Shown piece after piece: positions 12,101 through 23,500 of a stretch of 64,000 nucleotides of DNA. Position numbers and translations under genes: made by a program. Source of the stretch: Nakaseomyces glabratus (lineage: Eukaryota > Ascomycota > Saccharomycetes > Saccharomycetales > Saccharomycetaceae); the NCBI RefSeq assembly GCF_010111755.1, contig NC_088955.1, positions 620,001 through 684,000 on the forward strand, in the 5' to 3' direction. Each line of letters opens with the position of its first letter. Position 1 is the first letter of the stretch. The notes beneath the pieces are model-generated. The model had not been told where the DNA came from. It was given only the letters and a program-made list of their open reading frames with translations, and made no database searches.

Positions 12101-14796
12101 TCTTTTTGAGAGAAAGTACGGACACCCATTTTTTCAATACCTTCTGCAATAATATTATTGGCAGTCATCAAACCAGTACCTCTTGTCCAACCAATCACTG
12201 CACCACAGACAGTTAATTGGTTAGCCCAAGATTCAGAATGCCATCTATTGAATAGAGTTTCTAGAGATAACTTAGATTCAGAGTATAAACCGTCACCACC
12301 AAAAGTACCATGATTTGGAGACATAGGCAATATAACTTGGGCTGGTCTAGTTTCGATTTCCCTCGCAGATTTTTGCTTTTTAATACAACCCATCATTCTC
12401 AAAATGTTAGTCATCATGATTCTGTGAGCAAATTCTGACTTAGAATCGATATTTTCAAGCTCAATACCGTTTTCAGGAATGGCTGCAAATGGAATAAAAG
12501 CATCCAAATCCCAACCTAAACCACCATTCTTCTCATCGTCATAGATGTAGTCAATCAAAGCTTCAACATCTTGTTTAGAACCTTGGTTGAATGGTACAAC
12601 AACCAAAGTTGATCCTCTGGCACCAAACTTTGCGTACATTGATTGATAGTAGTCTGTGACTTTCTTGGAAAAACGAGAAGTAGTCACAACAACCTTTGCA
12701 CCACCTTGAAGCAGACCTTGCAGAACTTCAGCACCGATGGAGCCTTGACCTGCACCGGTAATTAATACATATTTGTCATTGAATGTAACACCATTAATTG
12801 TGGCTCTCTCCAAACCATCCAAAAATAGGGAAGACAAATGACGGTCATATTTCCACTCACCTGAAGGTGCCTTCTTTCTCAAATGCAAGAATGGAACAGT
12901 CTGTCTAGGAATAGTAGAGGAGACAGCAGTAGAAATAGTCGATTTATTTGGCAATGATGCGACTTCTCTAGTTGAGTCCTTGTCTAAAGCGTCATCAACG
13001 ATACCAGCCAATTGAGTGGTCTGTTGAGCATCAATTTCCTTGGATGTTTTCAAAAATTGAATTAGATCGCTGTATAACTTTTCAAATTCAGCACGGGTTG
13101 CCTCAGTGACGTCTTGTTCAGCAGCTTGGCTGCTGATGGCCTTGTAAACACGAGTCAAGTCCTCCTGAATAGTTGGTTGATCTTCTTTAGTTAGTGGACC
13201 ACCCAAAGCCATTTCTTGAACATATTGAGAAAACTTTCTAATCTTATCTCTTGGTTCTTCAGAATACTTAATGTTACCATTCTTATCAATCGTAGTCTTT
13301 GGACCAGTTGGCTTGCTGACATCCTTATAAACAGGGTCAACATCAAGAACTTGCTTACAGTTTTCAATCAATTGGTCACCCAATTCCTTAACCAACTTAT
13401 AGTTCTCACCCTTCGATACATCTGTTTTAGAGACATGATATTCCATGAATTTAATCAATGTTTCATTTGACCTGTTCATGATGTTGATTGCTTCGGTGAC
13501 AACTTCTCTATCGACGTTTTTTAGAACACCGTGAATAATCTCAAAGTACAATGAAAGTAGAGATTGTCTGGCCCAGTTCCATGAAGAGTCGAATTGTCTA
13601 GCCTTCTTTCTTGAAAATGAAGTAGAAATACCATTAACAAAGAACTCACCCAATTCGTTTGTAATGTAATCCAGTTGACTTTGTAATTCTGCAACAGTGT
13701 CCTTTTCTTTCAAGAACTTTCTCTCGCCGTTGTTCAAGTCCATTTTCAAATAACGAGCAAGGACTTGCAATTGTTGGCGAGCCAAAACCTTGTGATCTTT
13801 GGTAATTTCTTCCAGAGCTGCAGCATCAATGGTAGCACCACTAGCGCTAGCGCCGGCACCACCAGCAGATGCTGAGCTTGAAGCTGCAGAAAGATCCAAA
13901 CCGGAAATTTGTGCGTACTTTTGGACTTGGGCATCCAAGAAAGTCTTTGCATCTGGCTCTGCACCTAGACGAGATGCTGGTTCGTTGCTTAAAGCAACCA
14001 GTAAAGCAGAGTCCTGTCTGCCTTGACCGAGACCCCAGCGGGATTGCAAGTATTTTCTGACAGAAGTCATGTTGAAACCACCAGGCATTTTGGATGAGAC
14101 CATTCTTGATAATAGAGAAGTAGATTGTTTACCTAAAGCACCAGAGAAAGTATCCTGGAAAGTTTCAGCCAGCTCTTCCAATGGGGTGTCTTCTGGCTTT
14201 TCTGGTGTGGTACCGAATTCTTTACCCAGATCACCCAAGATTTCATTCTGAACAGTGGACTTACCACCGACCAAGTCTTTGATAGTCTTGGACATTGGCA
14301 CTTGGTCTAGTGATTTCTTCAACTTATGAGCAACCAGGGTGTGCAATAGCAAAGAAGCCTTTACTGGCTCATCTGGGACATCGGCAGCGGCAGCAGCTGG
14401 GGCTGGGGCAGCAACTGGAGCTGGAGCTGGAGTGGCAGCTGGGGCAGCAGCTGGGGCAGGAGCGGCAGCTTCTTCAGCCTTTGGCTCTTCCTTTGGCTCA
14501 ATTTCAGCTGGGTCGGCTGTGTAGTATATCTCTCTAGCGTCCTTGGAGTAGCATAGAACCTGTCTCTGCAAGGACAAAGCAGCGTCGTATGACTCGTACT
14601 TGTTCTTCAAGGTTCTCTGGGCCATACCGGCCAAAGTAGGAGAGGGGCCGATTTCAACGACTCTTTCAGTGTTGAAATCCTTTAGCAGAACATCCTGAGT
14701 CTCAATCCATCTCACTGGAGAAGCGAATTGGTAAGCCAACAACTCAGTAAGTAAAACGTGAGCCAATTCTTGTTCAACTTCAGGTTTCATAACCAT
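9145..14796 (-). CDS. FAS2: fatty acid synthase subunit alpha
   Basis: This is the 1883-residue alpha chain of the cytosolic type I fatty acid synthase (alpha6-beta6), almost the same length as S. cerevisiae Fas2 (1887). An Ala/Pro-rich linker at about 105-140 precedes the acyl carrier domain, with the phosphopantetheine serine in GGKST at Ser180. A ketoreductase domain follows around 670-870 ([18 protein letters not shown]). The ketosynthase has its nucleophile in [10 protein letters not shown] at Cys1304. The C-terminal 110 residues are the phosphopantetheine transferase domain ([13 protein letters not shown]). The start could be Met1 or Met3 (14790); S. cerevisiae Fas2 begins at the second ([11 protein letters not shown]). 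Codon use is strongly biased, as expected for an abundant protein. The upstream DNA carries an inositol/choline element and a TATA box. Confidence 0.99.
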   Translation of the reverse strand: MVMKPEVEQELAHVLLTELLAYQFASPVRWIETQDVLLKDFNTERVVEIGPSPTLAGMAQRTLKNKYESYDAALSLQRQVLCYSKDAREIYYTADPAEIEPKEEPKAEEAAAPAPAAAPAATPAPAPVAAPAPAAAAADVPDEPVKASLLLHTLVAHKLKKSLDQVPMSKTIKDLVGGKSTVQNEILGDLGKEFGTTPEKPEDTPLEELAETFQDTFSGALGKQSTSLLSRMVSSKMPGGFNMTSVRKYLQSRWGLGQGRQDSALLVALSNEPASRLGAEPDAKTFLDAQVQKYAQISGLDLSAASSSASAGGAGASASGATIDAAALEEITKDHKVLARQQLQVLARYLKMDLNNGERKFLKEKDTVAELQSQLDYITNELGEFFVNGISTSFSRKKARQFDSSWNWARQSLLSLYFEIIHGVLKNVDREVVTEAINIMNRSNETLIKFMEYHVSKTDVSKGENYKLVKELGDQLIENCKQVLDVDPVYKDVSKPTGPKTTIDKNGNIKYSEEPRDKIRKFSQYVQEMALGGPLTKEDQPTIQEDLTRVYKAISSQAAEQDVTEATRAEFEKLYSDLIQFLKTSKEIDAQQTTQLAGIVDDALDKDSTREVASLPNKSTISTAVSSTIPRQTVPFLHLRKKAPSGEWKYDRHLSSLFLDGLERATINGVTFNDKYVLITGAGQGSIGAEVLQGLLQGGAKVVVTTSRFSKKVTDYYQSMYAKFGARGSTLVVVPFNQGSKQDVEALIDYIYDDEKNGGLGWDLDAFIPFAAIPENGIELENIDSKSEFAHRIMMTNILRMMGCIKKQKSAREIETRPAQVILPMSPNHGTFGGDGLYSESKLSLETLFNRWHSESWANQLTVCGAVIGWTRGTGLMTANNIIAEGIEKMGVRTFSQKEMALNLLGLMIPEIVELCQKSPVMADLNGGLQYLTDLKEFTAKLRRELTETSEIRKAVSIETALEHKIVNGNKADEAYAKVEVQPRANIQLNFPTLKNYKDIKKIAKEELEGMLDLERVIVVTGFSEVGPWGSSRTRWEMEAFGEFSLEGSVEMAWMMGMIKYHNGNLKGRPYTGWVDAKTNEPVDDKDIKAKYESKILEHSGIRLIEPELFHGYNPEKKQMIQEVIVEDDLEPFEASKETAEQFKHEHGDKVDIFEIPETGEYSVKILKGATLYIPKALRFDRLVAGQVPTGWNAKTYGISDDIISQVDPITLFVLVSVVEAFITSGISDPYEMYKYVHVSEVGNCSGSGMGGVSALRGMFKDRYKDMPVQNDILQESFINTMSAWVNMLLISSSGPIKTPVGACATSVESVDIGVETILSGKAKICIVGGYDDFQEEGSYEFGNMKATSNTLEEFEHGRTPAEMSRPATTSRNGFMEAQGAGIQVIMNADLALKMGVPIYGIVALTATATDKIGRSVPAPGKGILTTAREHHGAMRFPTPMMDIKYRKRQLVSREKQIKQWVEDELEMTKYEAEGLSDSERNAFFAERSEEIKKEAQRQLKSAQAQWGNEFFKNDPRIAPLRGSLAAFGLTIDDLGVASFHGTSTKANDKNESATINEMMKHLGRSEGNPVIGVFQKFLTGHPKGAAGAWMLNGAIQILNSGIVPGNRNADNVDKLLEQFDYVLYPSKSIKTDGIKAVSVTSFGFGQKGAQAVVIHPDYLYAAIDEGRYNEYAAKVTEREKAAHKFFHNGMIYNKLFVSKEHAPYDDSLEEKVYLDPLVRVENDKKSGELKFSSKGIQKHDTYLSESAKKTSEMISGSLKEETKNVGVDVELIASINIDNETFIERNFTSEEVKYCSSQPSAQSSFAGTWSAKEAVFKSLGVKSRGAGAPMKEIEILRDVNGKPTVTLHGEAKKLAQKESIKAVSVSISHDDFQSIAVAIANK

Positions 14797-14913
14797 GTCG
14801 TATATGTGTCGTTCAGAGTCTGTCTTTTAACGGGCAATATAATCAAAAGCTCAGTTTACCCTTGGTCTGTTGCCTGATATTTACTGATTACAAGTCACAA
14901 TACAATTGCTCAC

Positions 14914-14921
14914 TTTATATA
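14914..14921 (-). promoter_or_regulatory. FAS2 TATA box
   Basis: TATATAAA on the minus strand, about 120 bp upstream of the FAS2 start codon. Confidence 0.55.
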
Positions 14922-15062
14922 TTGATATACTCGAGTTAGAGATAGGTGACATTGGATGCAATCCAAGCCAAAGTGAAAAATTGTCAAGACTTAGTCCAAG
15001 ATAGGGCAGGCTTTTTCGACAAGAAATTTTCACAAGCAGGACGAGTACTCACCAAAAGTTGA

Positions 15063-15072
15063 CATGTGAAAA
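15063..15072. promoter_or_regulatory. inositol/choline-responsive element (Ino2-Ino4 site) of FAS2
   Basis: CATGTGAAAA (TTTTCACATG on the other strand) matches the UASINO/ICRE consensus and lies about 270 bp upstream of FAS2. In S. cerevisiae FAS1 and FAS2 are known Ino2-Ino4 targets through this element. The match is seen; occupancy here is inferred. Confidence 0.6.
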
Positions 15073-15217
15073 TATTGATGGAGCAGTCTGAAGTGGGAAG
15101 TCAGCAGCAGTGAGACCGAGGACGATTTCTCCGAACTGTCAAGTCAAAGCTCAAAGCTATGGGGAATGTCCAATGTTGAGCGAAAAGCCAGAATTTCCTA
15201 CCAAAGCCAAAAGTCTA

Positions 15218-15241
15218 GGCTGTCAACCCGGCTGTCAACCC
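15218..15241. repeat. 12-bp direct duplication in the FAS2 upstream region
   Basis: GGCTGTCAACCC occurs twice back to back, about 425 bp upstream of FAS2. It could be a duplicated factor site or a chance slippage product. Confidence 0.7.
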
Positions 15242-15536
15242 GGTAGGGTACACCTGCTCTCTGTACAACTCGATCACCCCCCCCGAAACTCACCTCGACC
15301 ACCATTTGGGTTATCGTTTGCCACGTCAATTCTCATATTTCGGTTCTGTGTGGCAAAAAGGAAATACGCCCAGAGAATCACCGTACAGAGCCCGTTGTGA
15401 CGCGTTCTTGCAGGAGAAAAAGCAGAATCGTTGAGTTTTTCGTCGTGTTTTGGATTCAGTATCGCATACCACGAATTACAAAGTCCTGTAGTGGGGTTTC
15501 TGTTTGGGTTTCTCAAATTGTTTTTCACGGGGTAGC

Positions 15537-15919
15537 TAGGGTTTTGGGTAGGGTTTTGCATTTATTAATATTGACGAGTGATCTAGCCCTAGGCCCAGCC
15601 CTAGCCCTAAATCATTAAATTTGATTTCATTCTTCCGTGGTAAAGTCAGGGTGTATATATCATGCTGCAATTTGAGCCTAGTGCTGCAGACGATAGGTAG
15701 AAATGAATTACATTTGGTCTTTTTTTTTTTCATTAGATATACATATAAAGGATGGATTAACGTTATGTGTATGAGACATAGATTAGTCCGGGTTGAATAT
15801 TACATAGAATCTTAGCTGTGTGTTGGATCCTTTCCTCCCTCTTCTTTATAGAATGCAGTTTGTAGAATAAAAATAATTGATAGTACATGGTATTGAAGGA
15901 AGGGCTGATAGGTTTAGGG
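15537..15919. promoter_or_regulatory. TTAGGG-type (Tbf1-like) motif cluster
   Basis: TAGGGTTTTGGGTAGGG lies at 15537-15553, an exact AGCCCTAA at 15603-15610 after a run of related CCCTAG units, and TTAGGG at 15914-15919. AGCCCTAA matches the Tbf1 consensus ARCCCTAA. No telomere-repeat unit of C. glabrata type (16 bp, GGGGTCTGGG core) is present, so this is not an interstitial telomere. Confidence 0.4.
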
Positions 15920-16801
15920 TAGTTGAAGCGCAAGCGACCATTATGAGAAGCGACAAGAATAAAAAATAAACATTTCACATAGTCAGTGGTGGCTCTTGTG
16001 CATTTAACATTCTATAATCTCAAATAATTCCATAAACAAAAAATTTAAAACAGAAAGAATAATGACAACCAAAACCATTACAGAGAACTAGTGTTGTGTA
16101 GTGGTTAGGATGTTTTCTTGGTGTGCAGAGCATAATTGCCTTTATTTGTCAAATCAGTATTCAGTTGATGAAGATATACTGACGCGGGCTATTTCGTCAA
16201 CTTTAATCAGTCTTATGCACTTTTTAGATTGATAGACTTCGGACGCACAATAATTAAGAAATATATTAAAACATTAACAATTACTAAACAGAATTGAATG
16301 ATGATGGTAAATCTGTGTGGTTACTTGAGAGTTATGTTAAAATAGCCATTTATCGAACACCTGGTTGAGTTGCACCATGACAAACCCTAATATTCGAGAA
16401 ACAGATATAAACTTACACCAAAACCTACTCTTCTCTCCCTTTTTTAAACTATTTTCTGTACTGGTAATTCTTTCTATCAGGTTGCTTCTGTGAGGAATTT
16501 GAAAAAAAAATAATAAAAAGATGAAATAATTAGTAAATGAAGTAGGAAAGTAGGTCATAATAAAATGTCCAATATAGCAAAAGTGCTTTTATTTTATACT
16601 TTAGCTATTAGAATTGTATTTTTTCCTACCGTAAGGTATTCCATATTATTAGAAATGAACAGCAGAGGATATTGATAATTTTAAAACGATTTGGATGATA
16701 ATTAAACGAGAAAGATGGTTAGGATAATTGTCTTTGGGTTTGCAAAAAATAAAATAATGAACTGGAAGAAATAAAAGAATAATTAAGCTTCAATGTTCTC
16801 C

Positions 16802-17650
16802 TTACCTTGTTGCAACAACAGATGGGACAACAACGGCGACAACAATAATTACAAAGATCACGAATACGATACCCCAACACCATAGCTTCTTTCTTCTAGC
16901 AGCTCTGGCACTCTTGACAGCCTTGTTTGTGTGGCCAACACCTTGTTCGACATCTTGTTGGGCTTCCTCGACGTGCTTGTCAATGACCTCAATGTTTTCT
17001 TGTTGTTCGACAACCATCTCTTCCATATCATTGAACAGTTGTGCTAATTCAGCCATTGTCTTCTCTAATTGCATCAGTTCTTGGTGTCTTGCTTGAACTT
17101 CAGCCAATGCAGTCTTGGCTTCACCACGTCTGTTAGCATTCAGCAAAGCTTGAGAGAAGATTTGTTGGCCACCGACATCGGTGATAGCAGCTTCAACCTC
17201 TTCTTCGGTGGCTTCTGGCTGTATAACCATGTATTGTCTCTTGGCTTGCTCCTTGTTCTCATCCTTGTAATCAGCATCGATGATTCTGTAATCTTGGATC
17301 AGTTTCAAGAACCTCTGTCTGGAGTTTTCAGCTTGAGCCTGCTTGTTTGTGTCTCTCAACCCTTGTCTTTGAGCATCCTTGATGTCGTCCTTCAACTGGT
17401 ACTGGATGTCAGAGGCCTGTGCGACATAATTATCCAACGCAGTTCTCACTTCTTGTACTCTCTCTTCGTTGACCTCCGTCAACAACTCCTTGTGTAGCCT
17501 ATCAACACGATCGATAATAGCCTCATAACGGTCTAAGCCTTGGTTGATACGGCTAATTTGATTCATAAACTCCACGAAATCACCACCATCTTGCTCAGTC
17601 ATCTCATACTTCTCGTGGCTCTCTTCCGCATACGGATTGTTATAACTCAT
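16802..17650 (-). CDS. SSO1: plasma-membrane t-SNARE, Sso1/Sso2 family
   Basis: This 282-residue Qa-SNARE (syntaxin) fuses exocytic vesicles with the plasma membrane together with Sec9 and Snc1/2. S. cerevisiae Sso1 has about 290 residues. The N-terminal part (about 27-150) is the Habc three-helix region. The SNARE helix spans about 190-255 (ENIEVIDKHVEEAQQDVE). Lysine/arginine residues (RAARRKK) follow, then a single C-terminal membrane anchor (about 258-280, WGIVFVIFVIIVVAVVV). It sits between FAS2 and NSL1 as in S. cerevisiae YPL232W. The start ATG is unambiguous. Confidence 0.96.
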   Translation of the reverse strand: MSYNNPYAEESHEKYEMTEQDGGDFVEFMNQISRINQGLDRYEAIIDRVDRLHKELLTEVNEERVQEVRTALDNYVAQASDIQYQLKDDIKDAQRQGLRDTNKQAQAENSRQRFLKLIQDYRIIDADYKDENKEQAKRQYMVIQPEATEEEVEAAITDVGGQQIFSQALLNANRRGEAKTALAEVQARHQELMQLEKTMAELAQLFNDMEEMVVEQQENIEVIDKHVEEAQQDVEQGVGHTNKAVKSARAARRKKLWCWGIVFVIFVIIVVAVVVPSVVATR

Positions 17651-18594
17651 TTCTACCTTGTTTTATTAATTTTTTTTGTTTTCCACTTGCCAGTGTCTTC
17701 GTTGTATTCTTTTATTATATGCTTCTCAACTATTTCAAATTAAAAAAGAATAAAGGTCTATGAATGAATAGAAAACCCCTGAGCGCGTTCGTTAAACTGT
17801 GTCGATGTAAAAGAACCTGTGATACTAATTCAGCTAATTTTTTTCCCAAGGAACTTATATCAATCGCTAGTTTTTTTATGGTCGGCCCTTTCGAAAACCA
17901 CTAAAGTAAAGGAAATTAATACTGAAAATCCTTCTTAAATTATATAAAAAAAATATATCGTCTCGTAAGTCCTCGTTACTTTTATTTTGTGGTCTTAAAG
18001 GAACTTCCATCCCTTCCTCGTCCAGGACTTCTTGTTGTTTGGTAAAATATTTCTTTTTCCTCTCTTAGAAATTATCTGAAAAAAAAAAAAAAAGAAAACA
18101 AGAGGGAAAAGCCCAGAGAAATCCTTCGAATCGTCCGTTATTAGACAAACAAACGCAAAAAGAGTTGGACAGAGAAACACCAAAAGAGATTGCTGGTTAC
18201 ACAACAGCCCAAGGAAGCACATTAAGTTTCGAGGAACTAGCTATCGTGTCACTCCTGCGTTTGCGGGAGGGGGAGGGGGGGAAACTAAGCTGGTGTTTTC
18301 AGTTTGTATTTCCAGCCCAGGTTGCCTACGATTGTGTCTAACGATGGGATGATCACCAGTTTTATGGTTCCCTCTGCAGGAGCTGTCGTATAGGTAGCAT
18401 ACGAATGCTAAACTTTCATACTTAGCCCAAGCCTCTTGACCCCGGATCTATATTACTTACGTTTTCCATATGAGGGTGGTTGGAAACTACCTTTAGCAAC
18501 AGTTGTGCGATTTTTGTGATAATATTGCATGTGATCTACATAGTTTTCTCGACTATCGTACCTGTTTGAATGTTGGACTGTAGTGCTGCGGTTG
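17651..18594. other. SSO1 upstream region
   Basis: This 0.9-kb stretch holds the SSO1 promoter and the NSL1 3' flank. It has poly-T runs near 18034-18095 and a purine-rich block at 18255-18285. No gene or clear factor site was recognised. Confidence 0.6.
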
Positions 18595-19236
18595 CTAAGT
18601 TTTGTCGAGGTAGTTCAAAAGATTGTTGTTGCTAGCAAGCTCACCACGAATCTCTGGAATTCTAGCTTGGGTATCCAAGACTGATTTAAGCGCTTCCTGG
18701 AACAGCTGCCTGTCCTCTTCTGACATCACCTCTGGTACGTATTCTTGTGTTGTATCCTCAGATGTTTCTTGGTCTGTATCCTCCAAAGCATCGATCCTTT
18801 TATCAACTTCATTTAGATACTTCTCTTGTTCCTCCAAGTACATAGACCTGACTGTTTCGGGACCGCGTCTTCTTAATTGGGCAATCTTGACATTAGCATC
18901 CTCCCATTTATGGTATTGCTCTCTAACACGTTCGTTCAAATCAAGATCGAAGGGTTCCATGTACTTCTGACGTGATTCCATGATCAGCTCACGTATACTC
19001 TTTTCGGGGTCCGCATCTGTGACTTCTATGGAATCCCCTGCCATCTCCATCACACGTAGCAAATACTCCTGCAGTCTCAATTGCACTTCTCTGCGAACCA
19101 TATCCTCATCGCCTTCAGCATCACCATCGCCAGGCATCACTAAAGACATTCGCTCCTCCAGTATGCTATGTAGCTGGCCATAGACGCTTCGCAACTGGCC
19201 AACAGACAAGGCCACTTTACCAGTCCCGTAATTCAT
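18595..19236 (-). CDS. NSL1: kinetochore MIND complex subunit Nsl1
   Basis: 213 residues, close to S. cerevisiae Nsl1 (216). It is a helical, acidic protein of the Mtw1-Nnf1-Nsl1-Dsn1 complex, which joins the inner kinetochore to Ndc80. The sequence is rich in heptad-like stretches (REVQLRLQEYLLRVMEMA, then LEEQEKYLNEVDKRIDALED). Its C-terminus ends in NNNLLNYLDKT. I call it mainly from position: between SSO1 and VMA11 in the same relative orientation as YPL233W, together with length and coiled-coil character. It is divergently transcribed from VMA11. Confidence 0.85.
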   Translation of the reverse strand: MNYGTGKVALSVGQLRSVYGQLHSILEERMSLVMPGDGDAEGDEDMVRREVQLRLQEYLLRVMEMAGDSIEVTDADPEKSIRELIMESRQKYMEPFDLDLNERVREQYHKWEDANVKIAQLRRRGPETVRSMYLEEQEKYLNEVDKRIDALEDTDQETSEDTTQEYVPEVMSEEDRQLFQEALKSVLDTQARIPEIRGELASNNNLLNYLDKT

Positions 19237-19832
19237 TGTTAATGCTGCTGTTACAAATCTTATATTATGATGTTTTCACCTCTTCCGTTAATATCTTTCA
19301 CTCACCAGCTGCGTGCACCAGACTACTCAGAAATATTGTTTCCTTCAATTTAAAACTAGTCTACACAGTCTAACATTATCAACAATACACTAAACATATA
19401 AATTCAACAAGTCTTAGAAAAATTGCAGCACATGGCTACGTAGTCATCGAGCATTTAAATTGATTCTTGCTTATTGTCTCTAATTTTGTCAAAACATGGG
19501 CCCTGCCCCCAGTGATATCTTCCTAAATTTTCGACCTTAAAAGAAAACCTTGAAATCAAAGAAATTACAATAAGAGTATTTGAGTTAATTGTTCAAGTGT
19601 TCTAGTCATATATTCTCTCTGTATCGTCATTCTTATCGAAAAGGCTTACTCAAAGTGGTATTTCAGTTATCTCAGTGATCAGGTTATAGTGTTATTAGAA
19701 CGAGGAAGGTTTTAATTGCAACTACTTGCTCAAGAAATAAGTTTTCATCGGGCAATATACTTTAGCATACTAGGTTGAATACAGAAGTGCAACGATACTA
19801 TTTCTATAAAGAAAGGCTAGAAAAAATACATT
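19237..19832. other. divergent NSL1-VMA11 promoter region
   Basis: About 600 bp shared by two outward-facing genes. AT-rich runs occur on both sides; no distinct factor site was recognised. Confidence 0.6.
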
Positions 19833-20327
19833 ATGGATATGGTGGCTTCTGATAACGTGTATGCCCCTCTCTATGCACCATTCTTTGGTTTTGCAGGCTG
19901 TGCTTTAGCAATGATTCTGTCATGTTTGGGTGCAGCCATCGGTACAGCAAAATCTGGTATAGGTATTGCAGGTATAGGTACATTCAAGCCAGAACTTATA
20001 ATGAAATCTTTGATTCCGGTTGTTATGAGTGGTATTTTGGCCATTTACGGGCTTGTGGTAGCTGTACTTATCGCAGGTAATTTATCCCCTACTGAAGAGT
20101 ATACGTTGTTTAACGGTTTTATGCATCTAAGCTGCGGGTTGTGTGTAGGATTTGCATGCCTAAGCAGCGGCTATGCCATTGGTATTGTCGGCGATGTGGG
20201 TGTTAGAAAGTATATGCATCAGCCAAGATTGTTTGTCGGTATTGTTTTAATCCTTATCTTTTCTGAAGTCTTGGGACTTTACGGTATGATTATTGCTCTG
20301 ATATTAAATACCAAAGGATCAGAATAA
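19833..20327 (+). CDS. VMA11: V-ATPase V0 proteolipid subunit c'
   Basis: This 164-residue protein has four membrane helices in two hairpin repeats, as in S. cerevisiae Vma11 (164). It forms part of the rotating proteolipid ring that moves protons into the vacuole. Glycine-rich helix motifs ([16 protein letters not shown]) are typical. The proton-carrying glutamate of helix 4 is Glu145 in FSEVLGLYG. It differs from the Vma3 c subunit by its extended N-terminus ([20 protein letters not shown]). Synteny with NSL1 matches YPL234C. It converges with APE2, 219 bp away. Confidence 0.95.
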   Translation: MDMVASDNVYAPLYAPFFGFAGCALAMILSCLGAAIGTAKSGIGIAGIGTFKPELIMKSLIPVVMSGILAIYGLVVAVLIAGNLSPTEEYTLFNGFMHLSCGLCVGFACLSSGYAIGIVGDVGVRKYMHQPRLFVGIVLILIFSEVLGLYGMIIALILNTKGSE

Positions 20328-20546
20328 ACGCAGTGCAATGAATTTGATCAAATTGGAAGTCTTTATGGTAGTTTTTCTCTTCTTCAATAAATAGGATAGC
20401 ATGTATATTACCCATTAAAAAAAACAATAATACGACACGTTAATAGAACAACCTATTTTCTAGGATATAAAAAGAAAAGGAATATTTTATTATCTTAAAT
20501 TATATAGGATATCAGCTAGACTTATATCAATTAGGATGGGCTCAAT

Positions 20547-23500
20547 TTACATGTAACCATTATCTGACAAATACTTGGAAATGGATTCTCTGTCTCTATC
20601 AACCCATTGGGCTTTAGAGGTAATAGTGTCAAGAGATTGAGCCAAACTTTGGTCAAAACCTTTGGTTGACTTAGTGTTGAAGAATGTCTTGATTTCATCA
20701 ACAGCTTCTAATGAAGAGAATCCAGAAGTAGAAATAGCAACAACAGAACCCAGCATAGATAAGCCAGGTGGTAATCTTCTCGCAATCTCGTCCCAGTTTT
20801 CTTGTAACCATTTCCATAAAGCAGTGACACCTTCTTTGTGAGCTCTCATACCTTGCATTGGGATGTAAATGTCTTGGTTTAAGACAGTTCCATCAAACAG
20901 ATAGCCCAATGTTCTGTCAAGTAGATCTGCTTCCTTAAATCTACCCAAAGTTCTTAAGGCAGCCAATTTTTCGTCAGTGGAAACAGGGTTCTTATAAATA
21001 TTAAAGATCTTTTCATAGTTATCCTTACCACCCTTTCTAGCAACTGCATTAAATACAGATGGTTTAATTAGTGCTGGAATTGCCTTCTTGTCTCCACTGA
21101 CGTATTTTTCAAACATATCTAATGCTGCCTTTTCAACAACCTCATCTCTAGCGGCACATGCAGCTCCGAATAAAGCAACCTTCAAACGTTGAGTAGCAAA
21201 AGAGTCGGATTCCTTAAACTCCCAACCTAATGTCTTTGCCTTGTCTGCTACCAAGTTTCTGGAGAAGGCTTCCAAAGCATCTTTCACTTCGGGGGATTCA
21301 AAAAGCCATGCAGCCTTCAATGATGCAAGACTGATGATTATTTGATCCCAAACAACAAAAGATTTCTCATCTTTCCAGTTAGAAATCAATTTGAAGAAGC
21401 TTGTAGTGTTTATGTAGCCAGAAGATGAAAGGGCCTTTGCATCAGCGACAAGACCTGTACGGTCTTCTACTGACAACAAATCAGATTGTTTGCCAAACTT
21501 TTCCCATCTATCTTCTGGATACGCTGTAATGAAGATACCGGATTGGTCTGTGTTGACTTTGTAGAACGATGAGTCATCAATAGTAACTGCCTTGGAACGC
21601 TCCGACAACACCAACGAATTATCAACACCAGATTTTGTCTTCAATGCCAAAAATACGGGGTATAAAGTTTCATCTTCTTCCGGCTTTACATCACCAGTAG
21701 TGAGATAGCGGTTCTGGGTAAATTGAATTTCAGAGCCATTTTCTTCGATAGAAATGACAGGAAAGCCTACCTTCTTGGTCCAAATATTCATGACACCACG
21801 AACATCTTTACCAGAAGCTTTAGCCAAAGCATCCCATAAGTCATCAGTCTTTGCATTCCCATATTTAAAGTTGTTCAAATAGTTCGAGACACCTTTAATG
21901 AAGACGTCTTCACCCAACCATTTAGAGATCATTCTTAATAAAGAAGCACCCTTAGAATATGAAATTGCATCAAAAATTTGATTGATTTCATCTGCCCTCT
22001 TCACTGGGACTTCAATTGGATGGGATGACCTCAAAGCGTCTAAAGAAAGAGCATGCTGCAAAGTATCAGTGACATACTGTTGCCAGACATTCCAACTTGG
22101 TTGAAATTCATTACAAGAGTACCAAGACATCCACGTAGCAAACCCCTCGTTTAGCCATAAACCTTCCCACCAATCCATGGTGACTAGGTTACCAAACCAT
22201 TGATGCGCTAACTCATGCTGAACTACTTCGGCAACTCTTTGAATACGGTCTAGAGAAGAGTTTTCTTCATCTAATAATAAATCAACAACACGGTAGGTAA
22301 CTAAACCCCAATTTTCCATTGCACCTGCAGAAAATTCATGCACTGCGACATTGTCCATTTTTGGTAGAGGGTATTTGATGCCGAAAGTCTTTTCAAAGAA
22401 TGCTAGTGTCTTTGCCGTTAGATCAGCAGCATACTGGCCTAAATGTTCATCTCCTGGTGTAGCATAGACTCTTACAGGGATACGGAATTCTTTATTCTCA
22501 ACATAATTTAGCTCAGCAACAATAAATGCAACTAGATAAGTAGACATCTTTGGAGTATCATTGAAAGTAGTGACCTTCTTACTTTCAGAGATGGTTTCAT
22601 TCTTGACATCCATATTGGATAGATGGGTTAAAGATGGATCAGATATTAATGTAATACCAAAAGTTGCTTTCAGATTTGGTTCATCGAAACATGGGAATGC
22701 TCTTCTTGCATCAGTAGGTTCCATCTGAGTGGTTGCCATATATTTTGTTTCGCCTGTTTTCTTGTCCTGGTACTTGGCTCTGTAAAAGCCAGCCATATTA
22801 TCGTTCAGAATACCGGTGAAATCCAACTTCAAAGTCGGATCATTACTCTTGGCCAAAGTACCTTCAGGGAACACAAATTCGACAGTTTGTTTGTCATGGT
22901 CAAACTTCGTCTGCTTAGGTTCAACATCGTCCAGCTTAGCACTATGAATGTCAATCTCGATGCTATTCAAAGTGATGACATCATTTGTCTTGTCGTTGAC
23001 TTTCAGATTAATTTCTTCCAAACCATGAAATTTAAACGTTTCAAAATTTGGTTCCAAAGATAAATTATAGTGAATTGGAGTCACGTTAGTTGGAAGAACT
23101 TCCCTGTTTTCGCTGTTCATATTGGCAAACTTAATTCTTTACTCTTATTTTCCAACTCAATTGCAATAGACTAGTGGTAATAGAAAGCAAAGAGATTATT
23201 TAGTTTGTTGAGACTAGTTAGTAAAATAATATCCTTGATATATCCAATTGTATGTCTAGTTCCTTTCTCAATAGTTTTAATTGATAAACTCTTCAACGCA
23301 AAGTGTTTTGTACCCTTTTCCAATTGACAGAGGCTTTCTCAGATTTTACTCCAGTTCGCACAATCATTTCAAGGGAGAGCAGTTTGTCAGTAAGGAACGA
23401 CTTCTTCTCGCACCATTCTCACTGAGGTGAAGGTGACTGCCGAAAATCTGTCGGACTGAAATCACAATAAAAATGGCCACCCTATACCCTATATTCGTAG

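Larger units (their letters stand above)
14797..16801. other. FAS2 upstream region and SSO1 3' flank
   Basis: No gene is supported in these 2 kb. Elements seen: TATA-like box at 14914-14921 and a CATGTGAAAA element at 15063-15072. A 12-bp direct duplication lies at 15218-15241, and TTAGGG/AGCCCTAA-type motifs at 15537-15610 and 15914-15919. The last 800 bp is AT-rich and probably belongs to the SSO1 3' end. Confidence 0.6.

Noticed and set aside
15537..15612. Interstitial telomere repeat
   Set aside because: Units are irregular TAGGG/CCCTA runs and do not match the 16-bp C. glabrata telomere repeat. Treated as factor sites.
16093..16130. tRNA-like segment (TGTAGTGGTTAGG, resembling an A box)
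   Set aside because: No B box, no acceptor stem and no cloverleaf follow. At most a decayed fragment.
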